Below are positions 56,737 through 63,673 of a stretch of 64,000 nt of DNA, in pieces. Position 1 is the first letter of the stretch. Each line of letters opens with the position of its first letter. The notes under the pieces are model-generated. The model was given only the letters and a program-made list of their open reading frames with translations. It ran no database searches and was not told the DNA's origin. The translations under genes and the position numbers were made by a program. The stretch comes from Loktanella fryxellensis (GTDB taxonomy: Bacteria; Pseudomonadota; Alphaproteobacteria; Rhodobacterales; Rhodobacteraceae), in NCBI RefSeq assembly GCF_900110065.1, contig NZ_FOCI01000011.1, positions 1 to 64,000 on the forward strand. The letters are read 5' to 3'.

Positions 56737-57492
56737 ATGGCTCAACCAGCCTTTCCGTTCACCCCGCCTGACCCCAAGTCGCGCGATGTGGACACCACCC
56801 CCGCAATCCCATTCAGCAACACCCCGGCGCTTGCGACCGCCGAAGTGATTTCATTGGCCGAAGTAGCAGCCAAGCGCGCGGCGAAGTTCGCCGCGTTGAT
56901 CGACACGCTGGAGGCCGGACCCGCCGCCCGCGCCGCTGAGGTGGGCCGGAGCCTTGCAGATGCCAACTTCCCCCGCCGCGATGTGGAAGCGGCAGTTGTC
57001 AAGGCGCAAGCCGCCGCGCGCACCGAAGTGCAGAAAAACAGTTCCGATGCGCGTTGGTTGGCCGTCAGGGAATTGGTCGCAAGCGCTGACTCTCTCGCCA
57101 CCACCGCTGCCCTTTGGGCATCGCCTGTCACCGTCTTGTCGCGGGCCGGACTTGGATCGGTCGAGCGCACAAATTTCATTCACCAGATCGAAGGCGCGGG
57201 GCCTGTCGAGTTGCGCAATATGGCCGTCCATGCGGCCGCAACCGGCAACAAGGTTTTGGGCGCGGCTTTGGTCAGCATCCTAGACCGGATGCCTCGCAAG
57301 GACCGTCCGTTCAATGCGGCGGAGCTTGCGGAAAAGCTGGTTGGGCCGGAGACGAAAGCCGTCCAGGACGCCATCAACGCCATCCGCAATGCAGCCCAGC
57401 GCGCCATCGTGCGGAACCGCGAATTTGAACAGCGGCGCGTGAACCCCATTGACCGGGTCAAGCTGGCCCTGAACAACAAGAAGGAAACCTGA
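56737..57492 (+). CDS. Helical hypothetical protein of the element
   Basis: A 251-residue protein, Ala-rich and almost fully helical after residue 30. Segments such as LAEVAAKRAAKFAALIDTLE and FPRRDVEAAVVKAQAAARTE suggest coiled coils; the C-terminus is basic (NPIDRVKLALNNKKET). There is no membrane segment or signal. It could be structural or scaffold-like, but nothing specific supports that. A CAAGGAG ribosome binding site precedes the ATG. Two small genes follow closely, apparently in one operon. Confidence 0.7.
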   Translation: MAQPAFPFTPPDPKSRDVDTTPAIPFSNTPALATAEVISLAEVAAKRAAKFAALIDTLEAGPAARAAEVGRSLADANFPRRDVEAAVVKAQAAARTEVQKNSSDARWLAVRELVASADSLATTAALWASPVTVLSRAGLGSVERTNFIHQIEGAGPVELRNMAVHAAATGNKVLGAALVSILDRMPRKDRPFNAAELAEKLVGPETKAVQDAINAIRNAAQRAIVRNREFEQRRVNPIDRVKLALNNKKET

Positions 57493-57493
57493 C

Positions 57494-57763
57494 ATGGCAA
57501 TTCTCTACCTGATCTACCGCCCCGCCGGAACCGCCGGTGACGCGATGCACAACACCGCCGCCATTGAGGCCGCATTGATTGACGCGGCCAACCCCGCCGC
57601 CGCTATCGCCGCCGCTCACACGCTCTGCCCGGACCTGAACACGCCCTTCGCGGGCTATACTGTCGTGCAGGTCGCGGCAGTGGCGCAAGGCGGTTTCGTC
57701 AACTGCCTGATTGAGGGCAACGTGGTCGGCGCGGCTTACAGCGGCCCACGGCGGGGGCGGTGA
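57494..57763 (+). CDS. Small Ala-rich hypothetical protein
   Basis: An 89-residue protein starting MAILYLIYRPAGTAGDAMHN. The composition is Ala-rich and mildly hydrophobic, with AALIDAANPAAAIAAAHTLC in the middle and a basic tail. It begins two bases after the upstream stop and overlaps the next start by one base, so it belongs to a tight cluster. The pattern resembles small phage proteins of unknown function. Confidence 0.65.
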   Translation: MAILYLIYRPAGTAGDAMHNTAAIEAALIDAANPAAAIAAAHTLCPDLNTPFAGYTVVQVAAVAQGGFVNCLIEGNVVGAAYSGPRRGR

Positions 57764-58122
57764 TGGTCACCAGCCAAGACCTGATCGACGGTTACGACCT
57801 CTTGTTCAGCCCCGAATTGCGGCTGGCTCACGAGGCATTGCTGACTTTTGCGGCGGAGGTGTCAGAGGACGGCTGGCCCACCAACGCCATGATCTGGCGG
57901 TTCGCCCGGTGTTATGATGTGCCACTGGCTGAGCTCGCCGGGCTTTGCGGTTTCTTGGTGTATCGTCTGGGCAACCGAACGGTGTTTTGCGATGCAAGGC
58001 GACACCCTGCTCACGTCCATATTACCAGCGCTGACCGTTTCAGCCGCCGGGCGCTCATCGCCTATGGATTTTACAACACCGCCGCCGCCCTGTCGCAGGC
58101 CGAAGGCGCGGCGGTGCATTAG
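57763..58122 (+). CDS. Hypothetical protein of the element
   Basis: A 119-residue protein starting MVTSQDLIDGYDLLFSPELR. It is globular and mostly helical, with a hydrophobic central stretch (LAGLCGFLVYRL) followed by RTVFCDARRHPAHVHITSAD. Its ATG overlaps the upstream stop by one base. It is the last plus-strand gene of the cluster; the following two genes are on the other strand. No family recognised. Confidence 0.65.
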   Translation: MVTSQDLIDGYDLLFSPELRLAHEALLTFAAEVSEDGWPTNAMIWRFARCYDVPLAELAGLCGFLVYRLGNRTVFCDARRHPAHVHITSADRFSRRALIAYGFYNTAAALSQAEGAAVH

Positions 58123-58159
58123 GACCCGGCCCGGCTGTCACGCCGGGCCGGGTTTGGCG

Positions 58160-58726
58160 TCAGATCACGGCTCTGATCGCATCAAGCGGGTTGCGGGTCA
58201 TCTGCCTGCCGAGGGCAAGGTCTGCCGCCACTTCGGCCACGATGGGCGCAATCTTCAGGATCACGTCTGCCTGCGACGGGTCATGGGCATTCGTCTGCCA
58301 GAAGGTCGGTGCGTTCCAAGGTCCGTTGCGGTCTGAATCATCGCCCGTGCTGCGCTGCACAACCTCGCTGATCGCATCCGCCACCATCCCGAAGTCGGGA
58401 TCAGGACTGTCCTGATCCGCCATGCCAGCCCGCGCCAGCGCCTTCGCCGGAACCCAGATGGTGTTGGACCCGTCCTCCGGCTCGCTGTCTGCAAGGTCGG
58501 CCAGTGCTTCGCCCATGATGACCGCCGCCTCCGGCAGGGGCCAGCACCCTTCATCGGCCATCGCCTCAATCGCAAGTGCGGCGACCTCCAATGCGGCCAG
58601 AGCAAGCGGGCGGTGGCCGGTGCCTTCAGACGCCTCTGGTGCGACCTTGACTTCAGCGATCAGCCGCGCAACGGCGCGCTGCGCTGCAAGCAGGCGGTAG
58701 TCACCCACGTTAATCAATTCACCCAT
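58160..58726 (-). CDS. Hypothetical helical protein of the element
   Basis: A 188-residue acidic, helical protein starting MGELINVGDYRLLAAQRAVA. Two Ala/Glu-rich helical blocks flank a Pro/Asp-rich middle (ADQDSPDPDFGM). An AAGGAAAA ribosome binding site precedes the ATG. Codon use and composition on the minus strand look genuine, and plus-strand frames here are poor. It follows the 58790-59134 gene in the same direction at 63 bases. Confidence 0.7.
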   Translation of the reverse strand: MGELINVGDYRLLAAQRAVARLIAEVKVAPEASEGTGHRPLALAALEVAALAIEAMADEGCWPLPEAAVIMGEALADLADSEPEDGSNTIWVPAKALARAGMADQDSPDPDFGMVADAISEVVQRSTGDDSDRNGPWNAPTFWQTNAHDPSQADVILKIAPIVAEVAADLALGRQMTRNPLDAIRAVI

Positions 58727-58789
58727 CGGGTTTTCCTTTCATGATTTGGGGGGAGCGCCGCCCGACACCGCGCCGGACGGCGCAAGGGG

Positions 58790-59134
58790 TCAGGCGGCGT
58801 GGTGATCGGCCACGACCTTTGCGGCATGGATCGCCGCCTGTTTCAGCGCGTCCAGCGCCTCCGCTACATGCTGGTTTTCCGGGTCGCCGTGTTCCACCGA
58901 ATGATGGTCTGCCCATCGGGCGACGGCTTCCAGAACCGGGGGCAGCACCTTGTGGTGGCGGTTGCCGAGGGTCAGGTGCAGCCGCACCTGTTCGGGGATC
59001 AGCTTCCCGAAGTGCCACATCAGGCCTTCCATCCCGATGCAGTAGCCCCAGTTGTATTCAGACATTTCCTCAAGCTGGTCCATCGTCCGGCGCGCCTTGC
59101 GCAGCTCCGCAGCCTCAGCCTTGTGCATCTTCAT
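58790..59134 (-). CDS. Hypothetical protein of the element
   Basis: A 114-residue protein starting MKMHKAEAAELRKARRTMDQ. It is charged and helical, with EYNWGYCIGMEGLMWHFGKL in the middle and several histidines near the C-terminus (ADHHSVEHG, VADHHAA). The ATG at 59134 has GGAG nine bases upstream and TATAGT directly before it; a longer frame to 59197 adds unlikely sequence. It heads the minus-strand pair with the 188-residue gene. Confidence 0.65.
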   Translation of the reverse strand: MKMHKAEAAELRKARRTMDQLEEMSEYNWGYCIGMEGLMWHFGKLIPEQVRLHLTLGNRHHKVLPPVLEAVARWADHHSVEHGDPENQHVAEALDALKQAAIHAAKVVADHHAA

Positions 59135-59803
59135 AACTATAAGTCTCCATTGTGGAGCGCTGACGGTCGGAGACGGGCCACGCGGGCGCACTGACATACC
59201 GACACGTCAGCGCCCCCGGGGGTTACGCTTCATCGTGTCGGTTCGCGGATGGTCTTAACGTCCGCAATGAGGGCCTAGCCGAACCCAAGCAGGGCTCCCC
59301 TTCAACAGGGATTTAATCGACCGCGTGCCAGTCTGGCCCACCTCCTTCATATATGGGGCTGATTCGGGCACCTGTCCAGAAATGTTTATCCCACTGATCG
59401 TAGAAAAATCGTGCGGTCCCCGCCGAAGCTCCGGCCCATAATTCCAACACTTTGTCAATCCCTCGCCGCGTTGACGCGTGACGCGCCCACATTTGCGCGC
59501 GTCAAGCTGTTGTTGTGTAATGGAATTTTCCCCTGTCTGGGCCGGGGATAAGTCTAGACTTGCGCTGGGGGCGGGCGCTAGACTGGGGATAAGTTCACAC
59601 TTTGTTCACACTCCAGGAGCCCCATGAACGTCACACCCATATTCCGGTCTCGCCGTGATCCAGTCGGTTCCGCCGCCCGATGGGCGGTCAATTCGGTGCC
59701 TGCCCACCTTTCAGCGCGCGGGCAGAGACTCTTGACTAGTTGCGGTTCAATCGATTTGTAGCGCATATAGTATGTCCACACTTCAACCCTGCATCGAGAT
59801 TTT
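59135..59803. promoter_or_regulatory. Intergenic control region before the DNA methyltransferase
   Basis: This 669-base stretch has no convincing gene. It holds a perfect palindrome AAGTCTAGACTT (59550-59561), two GGGGATAAGT direct repeats (59544 and 59585), and GTTCACACT repeated 11 bases apart (59593, 59604) with a variant GTCCACACT at 59774. A plausible promoter TTGACT-N17-TTTGTA (59732-59760) points to the methyltransferase gene. TATAGT at about 59767 is another possible -10. The repeats may be operators; the complements of the GGGGATAA motifs also look like weak DnaA boxes. Confidence 0.5.
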
Positions 59804-60742
59804 ATGAAGCACGTTCCCGTCGATCAATCTGAATCCTTGTTTCAAGCCGCGCGGACAACGCAGGTAATCTGCGAGGACGACCTTTTATCGGTTGATTGGA
59901 CGGCAGCAAACTTTATCATTAATGGCGATGCAGCCGACGTTCTCGCGCGCAGCCCCAAGAGCGCGTTCAACACGGTCGTTACCAGCCCGCCCTACTTCGG
60001 ACAGCGCGACTACGAGGTGGAAGGGCAGGTCGGGTCGGAAATGACGCCCACTCTCTACATCGAACGCCTTGTCACAGTGTTTAGGCACGTTCGCGAGGCG
60101 TTGCGCGACGATGGCACCTTGTGGCTCAACTTGGGCGACAAGTATCGAGACGGCGCGTTAATCGGGATGCCTTGGCGCGTTGCCCTAGCACTCGTTGACG
60201 ACGGCTGGACCCTTCGCTCGGACGTCATCTGGCACAAGCCCAACGCGATGCCACATTCTGTAAAAACGAGGCCGACGACTGATCACGAGTATCTATTCAT
60301 GTTCAGCAAGTCGAAGGACTACTACTACGACGCAGACGCAATCCGGGAGCCGCACGTCACATTCTCGGAGAATAGCAAGATGCGAGGGGGCCGGAATCAC
60401 CTTGGCAAGAGGGGCAGCACGCCAGAGGCCGGAAAGAACGGCGGAAATTCGAACCTTCACGACGCGCGATGGGATCAAGCGTTTCATCCGCTCGGGCGAA
60501 ATAAGCGCACGGTCTGGTCTGTGCCGCTTGGGAAATTCCGCGAGGCGCACTTTGCCGTTTTTCCAGTTAAGCTAATCGAACCTTGTGTGCTGGCTGGTAG
60601 CCCTCGCGGTGGCCTCGTGCTCGACCCTTTCTTTGGCTCTGGCACGACTGGCCTCGTCGCTCTAAACAATAGCCGCCGTTTCGTTGGCATCGACCTGAAC
60701 CGTGACTATTGCGAGATGGCGCAGCGTCGCCTCATCACATGA
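59804..60742 (+). CDS. Site-specific DNA methyltransferase (N4-cytosine or N6-adenine, beta-class order)
   Basis: A 312-residue type II modification enzyme. The catalytic motif IV TSPPYFGQRDY is at residues 60-70 and the SAM-binding motif DPFFGSGTTGLVAL near the C-terminus, so the order is that of the beta class. SPPY is most often found in N4-cytosine enzymes. A variable segment around residues 180-230 would recognise the DNA target. The gene is convergent with and overlaps the last bases of the putative restriction gene (60735-60742). Target sequence cannot be read from the protein. The DNA is AT-richer than the chromosome. Confidence 0.9.
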   Translation: MKHVPVDQSESLFQAARTTQVICEDDLLSVDWTAANFIINGDAADVLARSPKSAFNTVVTSPPYFGQRDYEVEGQVGSEMTPTLYIERLVTVFRHVREALRDDGTLWLNLGDKYRDGALIGMPWRVALALVDDGWTLRSDVIWHKPNAMPHSVKTRPTTDHEYLFMFSKSKDYYYDADAIREPHVTFSENSKMRGGRNHLGKRGSTPEAGKNGGNSNLHDARWDQAFHPLGRNKRTVWSVPLGKFREAHFAVFPVKLIEPCVLAGSPRGGLVLDPFFGSGTTGLVALNNSRRFVGIDLNRDYCEMAQRRLIT

Positions 60743-61619
60743 TCGACTGAAACGCGGACAGTCTTCTTTCGAGTTCGATTGTAAGGAGCGGTTCAACTTC
60801 GGCGATTTGGTTCGGGTTGCGATTGATGTAGACGTGATCCTTGCAAGAGAGGGTCGTCAGATCACCCGCCCAGCTTTCTGCGATAATTACTGGTAGACAA
60901 TCGAATCCAGATTCATGCGCGACGGCTATCGACTTGTGGATGTCGCGCGTAAATAGGAGGGCATGCCCTCCACCCATCGTTTCACGCGTTTTTACTGGAA
61001 TCAGGATTTGCCCTCTACTACCAACCACGCTCACGTCATAAGTCTCTCCACCCAACCTGATTTCCGTCTTTCCGATTTCCAGTTTTAAGGTCTTAGTTGC
61101 AAATATCTTCTCAAGATTGCGTCGAACAATAGCCTCGAACAGAGTGCCCTTAATCGCGCGACGGCTCCCTTCAAGGCGGTCGATCACAACTTCTGAAACG
61201 GCAGTCCAATCCCAACGTGCCGCCTCTGGAAAAATCGTGCCTGCGAATGCGCGCAATTGGTTTAGCAGGTAGGCCTGTTTTTCTGCCGTGTTCCGTCCCG
61301 GCATTGAGGCAACCATCGGCCTCAATCGCTGTTCTGGCGCATCACGGAACACCCAGCCGAGGAGGAGCCACTTAGCCTTCTGAGGCAAATAGGGGCGAGC
61401 AATGCCGTCGAAAAGCTCAACACCTTTCGGCAGAGGCGTTTGAATGAAGCGAAGAATCACCGCCCTTGCCTTTGCCTCGTCTCCTTCTAATACAAAAGCC
61501 TGTAGTGACGGATAACCTGCTGCCTGAACAAATTGAACAAAATATTCAAATGCGGGCCGGTTTAGCTCCGCAACGATTGCAAGTTCTTTCAGTCGTAAGT
61601 TTTCAATGATAAAGGCCAT
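60735..61619 (-). CDS. Putative type II restriction endonuclease partnered with the methyltransferase
   Basis: A 294-residue protein starting MAFIIENLRLKELAIVAELN. The segment GTLFEAIVRRNLEKIF followed by GETYDVSVVGSRGQILIPVK then TRETMGGGHALLFTRDI has the strand-acid-strand-lysine layout of PD-(D/E)XK nucleases, although the usual (E/Q)xK acid is replaced by PVK. Pairing tail-to-tail with a methyltransferase, with eight bases of overlap, strongly suggests a restriction enzyme. It is AT-rich. An in-frame ATG 21 codons upstream is less likely. The recognition sequence is unknown. Confidence 0.7.
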   Translation of the reverse strand: MAFIIENLRLKELAIVAELNRPAFEYFVQFVQAAGYPSLQAFVLEGDEAKARAVILRFIQTPLPKGVELFDGIARPYLPQKAKWLLLGWVFRDAPEQRLRPMVASMPGRNTAEKQAYLLNQLRAFAGTIFPEAARWDWTAVSEVVIDRLEGSRRAIKGTLFEAIVRRNLEKIFATKTLKLEIGKTEIRLGGETYDVSVVGSRGQILIPVKTRETMGGGHALLFTRDIHKSIAVAHESGFDCLPVIIAESWAGDLTTLSCKDHVYINRNPNQIAEVEPLLTIELERRLSAFQSIM

Positions 61620-61884
61620 GATAGCACTACTCGGGTTGTTGCTGTTCCTCGGCAGATTCTCACTTTGGTGGCGCTGCAGCAAGCCCTACTGTTTTCCGTC
61701 AGTCACGTAGGACGGGTAGTCTCAAAGCTCAGCGCGGAATACCTTGCTGCATCTGCTTTCCGCTTCCTAGATCGGGACGCCCGGCTGTCATAGGTCTATA
61801 CCGCACTATCGGCAGGCCAGACGCTGGACCTCAAGCCTGAAACACAGGATCGCTTGGCTTGGCCGCCGAGTAAGGCTGACGGCC

Positions 61885-62763
61885 CTAGGGCTGGGTTAGA
61901 CCCCCTGCAAGTTTGATTGCTGCCAAGACTGAGCCGGGCAGCCCCGGGTTGAAAGTGATAGCAAGCCCGATAATGCTTGCCAGACCTGCGATCAGCTGAA
62001 ATGGACGATTTTCAGCCGCAAAGTTGAGGAATGTGCGCAGGGTGCCTCCGTGCATTTCCCACCAACTAGTGTTTGTCTTCAAAGAACGGTCGTAGGCGCG
62101 GCCCGCGATATTCGCGAGAACATCAACCTTCCGCAGGGTTGACTGATGCAGCCCAACATAGTTCTGTTGTTCGAATGCTTCTGCTTCTGAAGCCCCATTC
62201 AAGAAGTCACGTGGATCGACCCGGTTCTTCTCAAGGATCGTGGTAAGCCGAGGGTGACCAGTGTATCCAACGCCGTAAATGTCGATCAACAGCCGTGCTA
62301 GGTCAAACTTGTTGTCGTCCGAGATGACATATGGCTGACCGCCGAGGACGCGATACCTGTGCTCAATCGCAGCGAAACCGTAGTTGATATCTCGCATATT
62401 CCAGTGGAGGTATTTCATCCCACGGTGACTGCCAATATGGGCAAAGTAGGCGTCAAGCATCTTGCGCTCCAGCGCGTCATACTGTGCGGTAATGCCCGTC
62501 AGGTCTATCCCGCCCAGTTCTGCAACCTGATGGATTGAGAAAGAGACAGTTTGGCCTGCGTCCAGCTTCCTGATCGCGATAGATGTGATTCTAGGCGAGC
62601 GACCATCCTTCCTTTCGTAAAAGCTCTCACATGAATAGTGGATCACCCAGACGTTCGCGGCATCTCCAAACAGGCGATGAAGAAGAGCGCGTGACGCTTT
62701 TTGCTTTCTGGGTTCTGGCGCTGACAATTTTGGCTTTCCTCGGTATGGTGTGATAATACCCAC
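61885..62763 (-). CDS. Unknown 292-residue protein with nuclease-like N-terminus and C-terminal membrane segment
   Basis: The protein starts MGIITPYRGKPKLSAPEPRK. VWVIHYSCESFYERKDGRSP, then ITSIAIRKLDAGQTVSFSIH and MKYLHWNMRDINYGFAAIEH, give a pattern that faintly recalls DEDD/RNase T-type exonuclease folds (acidic residue on a strand, later His/Asn and Asp), but not well enough to assign. The C-terminus has a hydrophobic stretch RPFQLIAGLASIIGLAITFN, likely one membrane helix. It is AT-rich and next to the restriction-modification pair, at the end of the element where cargo is usual. A defence role is an inference. Confidence 0.65.
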   Translation of the reverse strand: MGIITPYRGKPKLSAPEPRKQKASRALLHRLFGDAANVWVIHYSCESFYERKDGRSPRITSIAIRKLDAGQTVSFSIHQVAELGGIDLTGITAQYDALERKMLDAYFAHIGSHRGMKYLHWNMRDINYGFAAIEHRYRVLGGQPYVISDDNKFDLARLLIDIYGVGYTGHPRLTTILEKNRVDPRDFLNGASEAEAFEQQNYVGLHQSTLRKVDVLANIAGRAYDRSLKTNTSWWEMHGGTLRTFLNFAAENRPFQLIAGLASIIGLAITFNPGLPGSVLAAIKLAGGLTQP

Positions 62764-62830
62764 ACATCAGTTAAAAGACCATATAAGTTAACGACCTGCC
62801 GCTTCTTAACTAGCTGACTTAAGAAGGTGG

Positions 62831-62907
62831 TGGCGATCCCGGGAGGAATCGAACCCCCAACATCCTGATTAGAAGTCAGGTGCTCTATCCAGTTGAGCTA
62901 CGGGACC
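62831..62907 (-). tRNA. tRNA-Arg(TCT), complete, carried by the element
   Basis: The 77-nt gene runs 5' to 3' from 62907 to 62831 on the minus strand and includes an encoded CCA. The acceptor stem GGTCCCG / CGGGATC pairs fully (one G-T), the D-arm is GCTCAACTGGATAGAGC, and the anticodon loop CTTCTAA gives anticodon TCT, reading AGA/AGG. The T-arm is GGGGGTTCGATTCCTCC. It lies inside the element, 98 bases from the right core, and differs from the joined host halves at two positions. Confidence 0.97.
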
Positions 62908-62916
62908 GTGATTCCT

Positions 62917-62945
62917 CTAATAGCGGTTCGGAAAACGGTTTGCAA
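62917..62945 (-). promoter_or_regulatory. Promoter of the element-borne tRNA-Arg
   Basis: On the minus strand, TTGCAA (62945-62940) and TATTAG (62922-62917) are separated by exactly 17 bases, and the tRNA starts ten bases after the -10 box. This is a near-consensus housekeeping promoter in an otherwise GC-rich genome, and supports expression of the spare tRNA independently of the disrupted gene. Confidence 0.75.
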
Positions 62946-63005
62946 GGCGCTGCCGCTTCCCTAACCAGTTGTTTTTACGTCTTTATTCCCCCCCAGAGCG
63001 GGGAC

Positions 63006-63044
63006 TTAGAAGTCAGGTGCTCTATCCGGTTGAGCTACGGGACC
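63006..63044 (-). pseudogene. 5' half of the disrupted host tRNA-Arg(TCT) gene (attR side)
   Basis: Read on the minus strand, 39 bases run from GGTCCCG (63044) through D-arm and anticodon stem to the loop GACTTCTAA (63014-63006). They equal the 5' half of the intact tRNA except one D-loop base. After the core the sequence becomes GTCCCCGCTCTGGGG and no 3' half follows. It complements the 3' half at 48798-48844. A short transcript may still be made. Confidence 0.88.
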
Positions 63045-63298
63045 GGCGCGTCCGTCTTACGATCACCGCCTTGGCGTGGCAATGACCGGCGTCGCGTCGC
63101 AGCGGACGTGGTGCCCGGAATGCGTTTGTTCCGTGGAATTTTCCCGCTCGGCAGGAATGGTCCGGTCCGGGCGCGTGAAACCGGCTGAAACGTGCCAGCC
63201 GGTCACGGCAATGGCGGACACGGCACATCGCCGGGAACAGACGCCGCAATCCGCGTGTTGGTAGGCCAATGGAAACACATACGAAAGCGAGCCTTCAC

Positions 63299-63595
63299 AT
63301 GGACCATTCCAAGCATATCCCCCTGCGTGCCGACGAACTGACCGAAGCCACCATCGATGGCGCCGTCGTCTATGGCCCCGATGACAGCAAGATCGGCACC
63401 GTGGCACACCTGCATGGCGTCGGTGCCAACGCACAGGTCATCGTCGACGTGGGCGGCTTCCTCGGCCTGGGTGCCAAGCCGGTCGCACTGGACGTGTCGC
63501 GCCTGAACTTCATGCGGGACGAGAATGGCGACGTGCATGCCACTTCGCCCATGACCAAGGACCAGCTGACGGATCTGCCCGAGCATCATCACTGA
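63299..63595 (+). CDS. PRC-barrel domain protein
   Basis: A 98-residue protein starting MDHSKHIPLRADELTEATID. VVYGPDDSKIGTVAHLHGVG then QVIVDVGGFLGLGAKPVALD is the PRC-barrel beta fold, also found at the end of RimM and in photosynthetic reaction-centre H subunits. Stand-alone copies in alphaproteobacteria are abundant and stress-linked but poorly understood. It ends in EHHH. An ATG ten codons upstream (63269) is possible; conserved relatives begin MDHS. A strong terminator follows. Confidence 0.85.
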   Translation: MDHSKHIPLRADELTEATIDGAVVYGPDDSKIGTVAHLHGVGANAQVIVDVGGFLGLGAKPVALDVSRLNFMRDENGDVHATSPMTKDQLTDLPEHHH

Positions 63596-63621
63596 TCTGC
63601 TCCGACAGCGCTGAAAACGAC

Positions 63622-63653
63622 AAAGGCCGGCCCCCGCAAGGAGGCCGGCCTTT
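63622..63653. terminator. Bidirectional terminator between the PRC-barrel and transglycosylase genes
   Basis: An 11-bp stem AAAGGCCGGCC / GGCCGGCCTTT with a ten-base loop. It serves both converging genes, starting 26 bases after the PRC-barrel stop and 20 bases after the transglycosylase stop on the other strand. Confidence 0.85.
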
Positions 63654-63673
63654 GCATATCCCACGCGGAGATA

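Larger units (their letters stand above)
48836..63014. mobile_element. About 14.2 kb integrative element inserted in the anticodon loop of tRNA-Arg(TCT)
   Basis: The 9-bp core TTAGAAGTC is at 48836-48844 and 63006-63014, 14,170 bases apart. Outside the core copies are the two halves of a tRNA-Arg gene. Inside lie a tyrosine integrase at the left end, an excisionase-like HTH gene, a primase-helicase, a repeat field, a serine recombinase, small unknown genes, a restriction-modification pair, a 292-residue unknown protein and a complete tRNA-Arg(TCT). The right third is visibly AT-richer than the chromosome. No capsid, portal, large terminase, relaxase or type IV secretion gene was recognised. 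Phage satellite or mobilisable island are the two best readings. Confidence 0.88.

Noticed and set aside
59578-59781. 67-residue minus-strand frame in the methyltransferase control region
   Set aside because: No family likeness and no ribosome binding site, and it covers the operator-like repeats and promoter.
62831-62907. Considered as the original host tRNA with its 3' end restored by integration
   Set aside because: A separate 5' half lies outside the right core, and the two outer halves join to exactly 77 nt at the shared 9-bp core. The intact copy is therefore inside the element.
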